From Phycisphaerales bacterium (lineage in GTDB: Bacteria > Planctomycetota > Phycisphaerae > Phycisphaerales > UBA5793), in contig JADZAS010000013.1 in assembly GCA_020852515.1 (NCBI GenBank), positions 124,001-188,000 on the forward strand: a DNA stretch of 64,000 nt. Reading direction: 5' to 3'. Numbering within the stretch: the stretch's first letter is position 1; every line of letters starts with the position of its first letter. Under the pieces are notes generated by a model. That model had not been told where the DNA came from. It saw only the letters and a list, made by a program, of their open reading frames with translations, and did no database searches. A program made the position numbers and the translations under genes. Shown piece by piece: positions 33,483-42,093 of the stretch.

Positions 33483-35096
33483 TCAGGGCTGCTCGACGCC
33501 GTGCAGTTTCCGCCAGGCTTCCACGTATCCACCCGTGCGCGGGTGATCCTCGCGCCACGTGGGCGGCTCCGCGGCGTCCGCCAGCAAATACAGCCCCAGC
33601 GCCGTCATGCGGTTGATCCGGCTGAGGTTCTCGTAATCCACCTTCTCCCAGTGATCGCCCCGGGCGTGGTAGTCCGGGTACTCGTACGCGACGCACAGGG
33701 TATGCGCGGGAATGCCCCGGCCGGCGAAGACGATGTTGTCGCTGCGGCGGAAGAACGACTCGCTGTTGGCGGGATGGTTGAAGACCTCAATGCCCAAGGC
33801 GCGACCGGCCTCGACGAGCGTGTCCGCCACGGTCGAAAACGCGAAACCCGTCAGCGAAGCCCGGCTGACCTGCGGACCTTCGGTGCTGTCGGTGCGGCCA
33901 ACCTGTTCAAGGTTCAGATTCGCGATGGACTTCTCAAGCGGCACGATCGGGTGGGCGGCGTAGTACTGCGAGCCGAGCATCCCCTTCTCTTCGCCGAAGA
34001 CGGTCATGAACAGAATGCTTCGCGCGGGCCGATCCGCCTCGGGCAGCGACGCCAGCGCCCGCGCCAGGGCGATGACGCTGACGGTGCCGCTGCCGTCGTC
34101 GTTGGCGCCGTTGAAGATGCGGTCTCCATCAACCGGCGAATCGGCGCCGAGGTGGTCGTAATGCGCGGTCACGATGATGTACTCGTCGCGCAATGCGTGG
34201 TCGCTGCCGCGCAGCATGCCGACCACGTTGCGCAGCCGCACTGGTTCATCGCGCGGCGGCCCGAGCGTCAGGTCGATCGCGGCGTCGGCCGGCCCATTCT
34301 CCAGGCCGTCAAAAAGCGCTGCGACCGCGGGGTCGTGCGACCAGAGCAGGGGCGGCTGTTCGAAAAAGCCCCGGCCGCGCTGCTGAGGGGATTGCGGATC
34401 GATCAGCTCCCCGCTGCCAAAACCGCCGCCGTTCTCACTGGTGCGGTCGATGGAGATCACCGCGACGACGCCGGCTGAGGCCAGTTTCGGCAAGAGGGCC
34501 TGCATGGCGCGGAAGACATCGCCCCGCTGACGCGGATCGACGGTGCGGAAATTGGGCAGATCGGTGAGCACCACGGCGCCTTTGAGCGCCTCGGCGTTCA
34601 GCTGGTCCACCGCTTCTGGCGCGCCTGAGGCAATGCGCACCAGAGGCGCATCATCGAGACTGAATTCGTCATCCGTGAAGATCGTCGAGCGCTCGTACGC
34701 AAGTGCAATAGGGCGCCCCGCAGCGGTGATGCTGCCCGAGAATGCTTCGCCTCCTCGCGTGCGCACGACCCAGTTCGCCGTCTGGAAATACCCGTCGTCG
34801 CCGATTGGCTCAAGCCCCGCGCCGCGGAACTGAGCCGCGATGTAGTGGGCCGCCACTTCCTGGCCGCGCGACGGCGTGTCGCGGCCTTCGAGCAGGTCAC
34901 TGGCGATGAACGACAGATCGCCGCAGAGCGACTGCGGTGTGATGCGATCGAGGGCAACCCGCAGCGACTCCGGCACGCGCTGCCACACATCCGCCGCCGC
35001 CGGCTCCTGGCCCAAGCCCGCAGTCGCTGCGCCGGCAAGCACAGCGCCGAGCGCGATGGCGCGCAGCGCGCCGAGCCAACGTGTTCGTTGCATCAT
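33483..35096 (-). CDS. Secreted M28-family zinc aminopeptidase
   Basis: A 537-residue exported metallopeptidase starting at the ATG at 35096 (GAGGG upstream) with signal peptide RWLGALRAIALGAVLAGAAT. A PA-type insert (VVLTDLPNFRTVDPRQRG) precedes the catalytic domain. Zinc ligands of the M28 family are seen in TAHYDHLG (His, Asp), GANDDGSGT (Asp), FGEEKGMLGS (catalytic and metal Glu), NLEQVGR and DYHARGDHW (His). It would release amino acids from peptides in the periplasm. It is the distal gene of the amidohydrolase run, 7 bp after the last paralogue. Confidence 0.9.
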   Translation of the reverse strand: MMQRTRWLGALRAIALGAVLAGAATAGLGQEPAAADVWQRVPESLRVALDRITPQSLCGDLSFIASDLLEGRDTPSRGQEVAAHYIAAQFRGAGLEPIGDDGYFQTANWVVRTRGGEAFSGSITAAGRPIALAYERSTIFTDDEFSLDDAPLVRIASGAPEAVDQLNAEALKGAVVLTDLPNFRTVDPRQRGDVFRAMQALLPKLASAGVVAVISIDRTSENGGGFGSGELIDPQSPQQRGRGFFEQPPLLWSHDPAVAALFDGLENGPADAAIDLTLGPPRDEPVRLRNVVGMLRGSDHALRDEYIIVTAHYDHLGADSPVDGDRIFNGANDDGSGTVSVIALARALASLPEADRPARSILFMTVFGEEKGMLGSQYYAAHPIVPLEKSIANLNLEQVGRTDSTEGPQVSRASLTGFAFSTVADTLVEAGRALGIEVFNHPANSESFFRRSDNIVFAGRGIPAHTLCVAYEYPDYHARGDHWEKVDYENLSRINRMTALGLYLLADAAEPPTWREDHPRTGGYVEAWRKLHGVEQP

Positions 35097-35103
35097 GAGT
35101 CCC

Positions 35104-36507
35104 TCAAGGCTGCTCGGGCGACGGCGCGGCCTTGCGCCACTCGGCGCCGAGGCGGCGCGGCCAGTAGTCGTCCGGCGGCGGGGCATTCACGTCGCCGTCG
35201 GGCCGGATATGGCTGTAGATGCCTTCCTTTTCCTTGTCGTAGGCGACGCGGCCGTTGACGACCGTCCAGCGCGCCAGCGTCATGTAGTGCAGCAGATCGC
35301 CGTCGGTGATGACAAAGTCCGCGGCTTTGCCGACCTCGATCGAGCCGACCCGGTCGTCGATGCCCAGGATGCGCGCCGCATCGATGGTGACGGTGCGCAC
35401 GGCGTCGTCGTTGCTCAGCCCGCCGCGCACGGCAAAGGCGGCTTCGAGCGCCAGGTGGAGCAGGTCGCGCCCCGCGAGCCCGCCAAGGCTGATGCTGTAG
35501 CCAGGCCCGAAGAGGCTGCCCACCGGCGTCACCGCCACGCGGATGCCGTGGTCATGCAGGATGCGCGCGTTCTCGATCGTCGATCCCGTCGGCCGGTTGA
35601 ACTGCGGATCCTCATCGACGCGCTGGCGCGGCGTGATGATGGCCGCCATGCCGGCGCGCGACATCCGTGGCGCCACCGTCCACGCCTCGTACGCGCCGCG
35701 CACGACCATGCGAATGCCGTAGGTGTCGGCCAGTTCGCAATACTGCAGCAGTTCGTGCGAGTTGTTGGCGTCGATGACGGCGACCGCGTCGCCCTTGAGC
35801 AGTTTGAGATACGACTCGTACTGCCCGCGAATCCACTTGTTGTCGGGCTCTTTTGCCTCGGGGTTGCGGCGTTTCTCTTCTTCCCATGCCGCCACGTCGC
35901 GCAGGTACTGGCGGACGCGATCGAGGCCCTCGCGCACGCGCCGCTTGCCGCCCGGATCGCGCGACGACCACGAGAGCGACTCGAAGAGACTGCGGCGCAC
36001 GATCATGTCGTCGAGCGTGCCGTAGGTGAGTTTGGCGGCTACGTCGCCGCTCACGGCCGTCGTGATGCCCGCCGCGAGCGCCAGCGACATGTTGAACGAA
36101 TAGACATCGGTGCCGTCTTCCGGACTCGATCCGCTGTGGATTCCGCTGCTGCGCACGGCGACGAGGCCGGGGTAGACATGCAGACCGCTCGCGTCGATTG
36201 ACTCGGCGTCCGGCGGGATCTGCAGGTTGTTGCCGATGGCGAAGATGTGGCCGTTGCGGCAGAGAATCGTCGCACCGTCGAGCACGGGGCCGGACACGGT
36301 GTGCACGGTGCCGCCGGTCACGGCAAACCAGCGCTCCTCTTCGACTTCCTCCTCTTGCGGCGGCGGCGCGGACTCGGCCTGCGGAGGCGCCGGCGGCGGC
36401 TGGTCGCGGCGGCCGCGGCGCGGCTGCGCCAGCGCCGGCGCGGCGACGACGCCGATCAGCAGACCGATGAAGACCTCTCGAAGCCGGACCATTCCCGTCG
36501 CCATCAT
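35104..36507 (-). CDS. Secreted amidohydrolase-fold paralogue 8, HxH motif lost
   Basis: A 467-residue exported protein (REVFIGLLIGVVAAPALAQ). After a Pro/Glu-rich linker comes the amidohydrolase composite fold: DGATILCRNGHIFAIGNNLQ, then GLHVYPGLVAVRSSG. The metal-binding HxH expected directly after PGLI/V is replaced by VRS. The usual barrel Asp (GTDS) is VAVTPVGS, and the fifth-strand His region reads VIDANNSHE. The C-terminal signature GSIEVGKAADFVI is intact. A charged insert (VAAWEEEKRRNPEAKEPDNK) sits before strand 5. Hydrolase activity is doubtful. The start overlaps the upstream paralogue's stop by 4 bp. Confidence 0.85.
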   Translation of the reverse strand: MMATGMVRLREVFIGLLIGVVAAPALAQPRRGRRDQPPPAPPQAESAPPPQEEEVEEERWFAVTGGTVHTVSGPVLDGATILCRNGHIFAIGNNLQIPPDAESIDASGLHVYPGLVAVRSSGIHSGSSPEDGTDVYSFNMSLALAAGITTAVSGDVAAKLTYGTLDDMIVRRSLFESLSWSSRDPGGKRRVREGLDRVRQYLRDVAAWEEEKRRNPEAKEPDNKWIRGQYESYLKLLKGDAVAVIDANNSHELLQYCELADTYGIRMVVRGAYEAWTVAPRMSRAGMAAIITPRQRVDEDPQFNRPTGSTIENARILHDHGIRVAVTPVGSLFGPGYSISLGGLAGRDLLHLALEAAFAVRGGLSNDDAVRTVTIDAARILGIDDRVGSIEVGKAADFVITDGDLLHYMTLARWTVVNGRVAYDKEKEGIYSHIRPDGDVNAPPPDDYWPRRLGAEWRKAAPSPEQP

Positions 36508-37913
36508 CGATTCGCCTGCCTTTCGTCGCGCTCCCAGACCACTTCGCCACCCACCATGACGCGCTGCACGCGGGCCGCTGGGTCGAGCACGTCGCCGTCG
36601 AGGAAGATCAGGTCAGCCGTCTTGCCCTTCTCGATCGATCCGAACTTCCTTTCCATGCCGATGAACTTCCACGGGTTGATCGTGATCGCTTTGATCGCGT
36701 CCGCCCGGCTCAATCCGGATCGAACCTGATCCGCGAGACGCGTGCGGTACTGCTCGAGTTCGAAGGTGCTGTCCGAGCCGGGCGTGAGAGCGATCTCGCA
36801 GCCCTTTTCGATCAGCAGCGCGACGGGGTTGTTGCGGTTGACCGTCTGCGGAAGCCTGCCGATGAGTCCGTGCGCCAGCACAAAGGCTTTCTTCTCGCCG
36901 AGCTGCTCGGCGATGAGATGAAAGTCGGTCGAGATGCCCAGCCGCAGGTAGTAGTTGTGCGCGAGTTCCTTGTGGTCCTTGAGCACATCCTGAGCGTGCA
37001 GGTAATCCGAGGCGCTTCCGAGGATGATCAGCGCCTTGACGCCCGCCTTCTTCTGGATGAGATCGACGAGCGGCTGATGCGCAGGATCGATTTTGGGCGG
37101 CTCAAATTCCTTGGGCTTTTCCTCCTTGGGAGGCTCGCTCTTGCCCCCTTCGGCAGTTTTGGCTTCGCCGGGCGTGCCCTCGCCGGGCTTGGGCTGCGGA
37201 GGCTGGGGTTTGTCGCCCTCCTTCTTCTCGCCCTTTTCTTCCTCAGCCTTCTTCTTTGCCTCTTCGGCTTCTTTCTTCTGCTTCTCGTCCCACTCCTTGC
37301 GGGCCTTTTCGACCTTGTCGATCTCGGCCTGGGCCTGCTTGAGCGCGCCGCGCAGCGTGCCCTTGTCGCCCGAAGGATCCGTCATCCACACCACGAGGTA
37401 GTTCTGCGCGTCGAGCACGCGCTGGTCATCCGCCCCGGCCGTTCGATACACGCTCGCCACGCCGGGAATCCCGCCGCCTGGCGGGCACCACGCCACCGCG
37501 GTGTAGCCGTTGCTCACGAGCGGCTCGAAGTCGATTTCGCTGAGAATGACGTGGTCGGCGCCGGTGTAGTTGCCGTGCACGCCACTGCGGTTGTAGTTGG
37601 GCAGGCCGAAGCGGCTGAAGGCGTTGAGCAGCCCGGGCATGACGGTCTGGTCGGACGCGTCGATCACCGTGGCGCCCGCGGGATACTCGAGGCGCTTGCC
37701 GACGAGTTCAACTTTGCCGTCGCGAATGATGATGTCGCCGCCGTCGATCTCTTCGCCGGTGACGGTGATGATGTGCCCGGCCTTGATGACGACGATCTTT
37801 TCGTCGTCGATGCGCGCCTGCGCCGAACTCACCGTCAAAGCAACACCCATTGCCGCAAGAAGGCTCATAAAGCGCAAAAGGGGGTTGAATCGAACTCGTC
37901 CACTCAGATTCAT
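36504..37913 (-). CDS. Secreted amidohydrolase-fold paralogue 7, HxH motif lost, K/E/P-rich insertion
   Basis: A 469-residue exported protein; ATG at 37913 follows AAGAGGAAG. The family start (IIIRDGKVELVGKRLEYPAG) and TVMPGLLNAFSRFG are clear, but HxH is replaced (NAF). At about residues 200-275 lies an approximately 75-residue insertion rich in Lys, Glu and Pro (AEEAKKKAEEEKGEKKEGDK, then repeated P-K-P and E-E-K-P units). After it the barrel resumes (VKALIILGSASDYLHAQDVL). The C-terminus KFGSIEKGKTADLIFLDGD is typical. Probably non-catalytic or using other residues. Confidence 0.85.
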   Translation of the reverse strand: MNLSGRVRFNPLLRFMSLLAAMGVALTVSSAQARIDDEKIVVIKAGHIITVTGEEIDGGDIIIRDGKVELVGKRLEYPAGATVIDASDQTVMPGLLNAFSRFGLPNYNRSGVHGNYTGADHVILSEIDFEPLVSNGYTAVAWCPPGGGIPGVASVYRTAGADDQRVLDAQNYLVVWMTDPSGDKGTLRGALKQAQAEIDKVEKARKEWDEKQKKEAEEAKKKAEEEKGEKKEGDKPQPPQPKPGEGTPGEAKTAEGGKSEPPKEEKPKEFEPPKIDPAHQPLVDLIQKKAGVKALIILGSASDYLHAQDVLKDHKELAHNYYLRLGISTDFHLIAEQLGEKKAFVLAHGLIGRLPQTVNRNNPVALLIEKGCEIALTPGSDSTFELEQYRTRLADQVRSGLSRADAIKAITINPWKFIGMERKFGSIEKGKTADLIFLDGDVLDPAARVQRVMVGGEVVWERDERQANR

Positions 37914-37963
37914 CTGACTTCCTCTTTTGTGTCTCTTGTGCCTCTTCGCGGCCAGTGCCGCCT

Positions 37964-39238
37964 TCAGAACCGCCGCATGCCTTCACGGGCGTCGCGCACG
38001 ATCTTGCCGTCAATAACCGTCATCCAGCAAATCGATCGCGGATCGATCGGGTCGCCGGACCAGATGGCGAAATCCGCATCCATGCCGGGCTTGAGCGAGC
38101 CGACGCGATCTTCGAGTTGCAGCGCTTCAGCGCCGATGCGCGTCAGGCCGCGGATCGCTTCGTACGTCGTCCAGCCGTAGTAGCACGCCATGGCGGCCTG
38201 GTAGGAGAGTTCCTCCTGCGGGATGACGGGCGAGTCGGTGTTGATGCCGAGTTTGGGAATGCCGCCCTGCCACCACCGGGCCGCGTTGCCGAAGATCTTG
38301 CGCTGCGTGCCGTCGAAGTAGAGCTGTCGCGGCCCGTTGATGGTAATGACATCCTGCCCTTCGATGACCAGCGGCGCGGTCTTGTAGCCGTCAAACGTGC
38401 TGTGGTCGAGGACGGTCTTGATGCCGAACTGCTTGTGCACCAGCATCAGTGTCATCATGACGACCTGGTACTGCTGCGTATGCATGGAGGCAATGAACTT
38501 GCCGCTGAACAGGTCGCGGAATGCATCGAAGGTGGGGCTGAAGAGCGGCTGCTCCTTGGTCTTACCCGCTTCGAAATCATCCCACGCCTGGTCGTAGTCC
38601 TTGCCTTCCTGAAGCGTCTGGCGCAGGTTGTAGTTCATGAACGAGCGGCCGACGCGGAACCAGTAGCGCTCGGGGTTGCCCGCCTGGGCGATCTTGATCG
38701 ATGCCGGGAACTTGATGACGAGGTCTTCGACGAGCCCATCGCCGAATTTGACCGCGGTGCCCAGACCGCTCATGTTCGTGCCGCTGCCGGAGATGAGCAG
38801 AGCCGTCGTCACGCCGCCGGCCCGCGCGAGTTTGAAGTTCTCCGTGCCGGGGTTCACCGACTCGAGCGTGCGCAGATCGGGGTTGGTCAGGTAGACGTAG
38901 TCGTGCAGGTCGGTCGATGCACCGGCCTCGTGGCAATGCAGTTCGACAAAGCCAGGCACGAGCCAGCACTGGGGCAACTCAATGACCTCGACGCCCTCCG
39001 GAACGCTCACCTGCGATGCCTTGCCGACCTGCTGGATCTTGCCGTCCTTGACGAGCACGACCGCGTTGTTGATCACGCTGTCGCGATCATCCATCGTGAT
39101 GACCTTGCCGACGCGATAGGCGCTGACTTCCTGTGCCTCGACAGCACGCACAAAGGGCGAGGCCGCCAGGAGGCTCACGATGCACAATCGCACAGCGGTG
39201 CTCCCTCGTACGGATGGCTGACAGAATTGAGTTCGCAT
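37964..39238 (-). CDS. Secreted amidohydrolase paralogue 6, the only copy with intact metal motif
   Basis: A 424-residue exported protein. The ATG at 39238 has AGGAGG 6 nt upstream; a GTG at 39292, overlapping the preceding stop and also preceded by AGGAGGT, is an alternative. Here the family motif is complete: VPGFVELHCHEAG (HxH near residues 98-103), FIASMHTQQ (strand 5 His), TVLDHSTFD (strand 6 His) and LGINTDSPV (strand 8 Asp). It should bind one or two metal ions and hydrolyse a C-N bond, as in imidazolonepropionase/prolidase-like enzymes. The substrate is unknown. Of the eight tandem copies this is the best candidate enzyme. Confidence 0.88.
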   Translation of the reverse strand: MRTQFCQPSVRGSTAVRLCIVSLLAASPFVRAVEAQEVSAYRVGKVITMDDRDSVINNAVVLVKDGKIQQVGKASQVSVPEGVEVIELPQCWLVPGFVELHCHEAGASTDLHDYVYLTNPDLRTLESVNPGTENFKLARAGGVTTALLISGSGTNMSGLGTAVKFGDGLVEDLVIKFPASIKIAQAGNPERYWFRVGRSFMNYNLRQTLQEGKDYDQAWDDFEAGKTKEQPLFSPTFDAFRDLFSGKFIASMHTQQYQVVMMTLMLVHKQFGIKTVLDHSTFDGYKTAPLVIEGQDVITINGPRQLYFDGTQRKIFGNAARWWQGGIPKLGINTDSPVIPQEELSYQAAMACYYGWTTYEAIRGLTRIGAEALQLEDRVGSLKPGMDADFAIWSGDPIDPRSICWMTVIDGKIVRDAREGMRRF

Positions 39239-39288
39239 AGAAGTCCTCCTTGCGCTTCCGGCGCCTCTTCGCGGCCAGTTGATGACTT

Positions 39289-42093
39289 TCACCGCTGCAC
39301 CTCCTGGCCGTTGATGAACACTCGCTCCACGCGGGTGGCGGCGTCGAATGGGTATCCGGAGAAGATGACGAGATCGCCGTCTTTGCCCGCTTCAAGCGAG
39401 CCGACTCGATGGTCGATCTGGTACATCCTCGCCGCGCCGATGGTCATCGCCTCGAGCACATCCTCGGCCGACATGCCGCGCTCGATCGCGTAGAGGCCGA
39501 CGGTGGGCAGGGTGCGGGCGCCGTCCTCGGCGTTGCTCTGGAATGCGACGGGGATTCCCTGCCGCCGGAGATCATCCCCCTGGTGATACGGCTGGCGCTT
39601 CTCGGTGCGCATCACACTCGTCGGCAGCACCACACCGGCCTTGCCCGCTTTGATCTTCTCGATGGTCAGCCTCGCATCTTCGGCTCCGAGCAGCACGATG
39701 TGCTCGATCTTGTACTGCTCGGTGAGCACCGCCAGAACCGCCTCGATCTCCGCGGCCGAACCGGCGGACACGAGCGCAGGAATCTTGCCCGTCAGCAGCG
39801 AACGGATCGGCTCGAGCGCTTCGTCGATTGGCGGCGGGAGCGGGCGGCCATCTTCGCCGGTCGTCTTGCGCCGCGTGCGCGTGACTTTGAACTGCGTGCT
39901 CTCCTTGTCGATGCGACGCATCTCGATCTCGACCTGGATCATGCCGCGCAGCCCGGCCGTGCCCTTGATGTGGTCCGGCTCGATGATCTCGCCTTCCCAG
40001 AACGGCGGGGCGGGAAGATCCACAGGCGCATCGATCTCGACCGTGCCCGACACCTTCGTGCCGCTGAGCGTGCCGGTGATGCGGTGCTCGACCTCGGTCG
40101 CTTCGGGCGGGTCGGTCATGCGCCCTTCGATCTGGCTGCCGTTGAGATTGAGCGCGACCTTGCCTTCAACGGGTTCGGGCATGGGGCCGCCGGAGGCGCG
40201 GACCGACCACGTGCCCGTGATCGGATCCTCTTCGGGCTTCTTGTCGGGTTCTTCAACGACCTCGGGCTGCTCGACGGGTTCGAGTTTGCCCTCGGCCTTC
40301 TTCTTTTCCCACTCGGCGAGGTCCTTCTCGTACTTCTCCCACTTCTCGAGGTACTTCTTGCCCGCTTCGAGCGGCTGCTTGAGCGCACCTTCGATCGACT
40401 CCGGATCGTTGCCGCGCACGTCAAACGCCACGGCCGCCGTCGGGCTGATGACGCGCTGCTCGCGCGAGTCGCCGGCGGTCTTGACGGCCGTAACCTGCGA
40501 GCCGCGATTGTGGAAGCGGTACGGCGCGGCGAGCACGGTCGTTACGCCCGCGGCGGCGACGCGCTGCTCGGCCACGTCAGTCACGCCATAGAGAGGCGCC
40601 AGCGAGAGATTCGGCGCCAGCGAGCCCGAGTCACCGTCGAGGCCGAGATGACCGAAGCCGTCGATGAGGCCCGGCGCGATGAACGAGTCCGGGCCGGCAT
40701 CCACAACCTGCGCATCCACCGGCACAGGCACGCGCTTGCCCACGGCGACGATGCGGCCGTCTTCGATCAGCACCGACCCATCACTGAGCCAGTTGTCGGG
40801 GCCGAGCCAGAGCGTCCCGCCGCGCACCACGAGCGACTCGCGCGACGGAGTCCGCCACGCCGTTCGACCGCCCACGTAGACGCGCTGCACGTGCGTCGTC
40901 GTGTCAAGCGGGTGCCCGGTGAGCACGAGCATGTCGGCGTCGCGGCCGGGCGCGATCGAGCCCACACGATCTCCGACGCCGAGCAGTTCGGCCGGCACGC
41001 GCGTGATGGCTTCGAGTACCACCTTTTCACTCAGGCCGGATCTCCGGGCCATCGCCGCGCCCAGGCGCAGATCGACATCAGCGCCCGCGGCGCTCATCGC
41101 CAGCGCCAGTCGCACGCCTTCCAGGGCCGCCAGATCGGTCACCTCGGGCGAGAGCGCATCGGGATCGGAGCCGACGTTCGCGCCCGGCGAGTGCAGGTCC
41201 GCATCAATCGTGTAGACCAGCGGCACGCCTGACGAGCGAAGTTCATCCGCGACCGTGGACGACTCGAACCCGCCGACGAGGTAGCCGCCGCGACCGTTCG
41301 ACTCGATGAAGCCGATGGCGCCGACGATATCTTCAGCCCGCTGCGCCTGCACGCGGAGCAGGCGCTTGTCCTTCCACAATCGACCGAGGATTTCGCTCTG
41401 GTAGTCGTACTCCTGGCCGGGCTGGCGCGGGCTCACCGCGGCGGCGATCGCCTCGCGCAGCGCGAGGTACTGGTCGATTCTCGACGACGGCCGCTGGCGC
41501 ACCGCCGGCTCGATGAGATTGTCCGGCGAAGGCTTGGTGAGGAACTCGACGATGTTGGGTGGATTGAAAACCGATTCACCCAGCGTGATCGTGAGATCGC
41601 TCGAATCGACAAGCACGCGCGACGCCGCTGGTCCGGCCAGGCGGACGACGGCTCCCTGCCCGCCCACCAGGCGGTGCCAGCCGGGCGAGAGATGAACGGT
41701 GGTTACCCCACCTGCGAGAAGCGAGCGATAGTCGCCGTACACATCGAAGGCATCGACGGCGCGATATCCCGGCCCGATCGACTCATCGCCGCTGTGCGAG
41801 CCGGCGAGATCTGAAGCCGCGGCCACAAAGCCGGGCGTGATGGTTGCGTCGGGCAGGTGCGTCACCGGGACGTCGGCGGGAACATCGATATCATCTGCGC
41901 GCCCCACGGCGGTAATACGGCCGTCGATTACCAGAATCACGCCGTCTTCGATCACCCAATCAAGATCAGGCGACACCGGCATGACGCGGCCGGCGCGGAG
42001 CGCGAAACTCGGCCCGTCCGCGCGAGTCGTCTGCGGCAGCGCCATGAGCAAGGCCGTTGCGACCAGCGGCAGCAGCGTTCGGAGCGATCTCAT
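39289..42093 (-). CDS. Secreted double-length amidohydrolase-fold protein (paralogue 5), both modules lacking HxH
   Basis: A 934-residue exported protein (signal RTLLPLVATALLMALPQTTR) with two amidohydrolase-like modules. Module 1 (about 20-420) has ITPGFVAAASDLAGSHSG and ends with DRVGSIAPGRDADMLVL. Module 2 (about 430-934) has IAPGLIDGFGHLGLDG and ends with HRVGSLEAGKDGDLVIFSGY. Neither has HxH. Module 2 contains a charged insert (EKWEKYEKDLAEWEKKKAEG) and then an approximately 100-residue beta-rich domain (GTWSVRASGGPMPEPVEGKV, HRITGTLSGTKVSGTVEID) unlike the rest. The start overlaps the upstream gene by 4 bp. Confidence 0.85.
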   Translation of the reverse strand: MRSLRTLLPLVATALLMALPQTTRADGPSFALRAGRVMPVSPDLDWVIEDGVILVIDGRITAVGRADDIDVPADVPVTHLPDATITPGFVAAASDLAGSHSGDESIGPGYRAVDAFDVYGDYRSLLAGGVTTVHLSPGWHRLVGGQGAVVRLAGPAASRVLVDSSDLTITLGESVFNPPNIVEFLTKPSPDNLIEPAVRQRPSSRIDQYLALREAIAAAVSPRQPGQEYDYQSEILGRLWKDKRLLRVQAQRAEDIVGAIGFIESNGRGGYLVGGFESSTVADELRSSGVPLVYTIDADLHSPGANVGSDPDALSPEVTDLAALEGVRLALAMSAAGADVDLRLGAAMARRSGLSEKVVLEAITRVPAELLGVGDRVGSIAPGRDADMLVLTGHPLDTTTHVQRVYVGGRTAWRTPSRESLVVRGGTLWLGPDNWLSDGSVLIEDGRIVAVGKRVPVPVDAQVVDAGPDSFIAPGLIDGFGHLGLDGDSGSLAPNLSLAPLYGVTDVAEQRVAAAGVTTVLAAPYRFHNRGSQVTAVKTAGDSREQRVISPTAAVAFDVRGNDPESIEGALKQPLEAGKKYLEKWEKYEKDLAEWEKKKAEGKLEPVEQPEVVEEPDKKPEEDPITGTWSVRASGGPMPEPVEGKVALNLNGSQIEGRMTDPPEATEVEHRITGTLSGTKVSGTVEIDAPVDLPAPPFWEGEIIEPDHIKGTAGLRGMIQVEIEMRRIDKESTQFKVTRTRRKTTGEDGRPLPPPIDEALEPIRSLLTGKIPALVSAGSAAEIEAVLAVLTEQYKIEHIVLLGAEDARLTIEKIKAGKAGVVLPTSVMRTEKRQPYHQGDDLRRQGIPVAFQSNAEDGARTLPTVGLYAIERGMSAEDVLEAMTIGAARMYQIDHRVGSLEAGKDGDLVIFSGYPFDAATRVERVFINGQEVQR

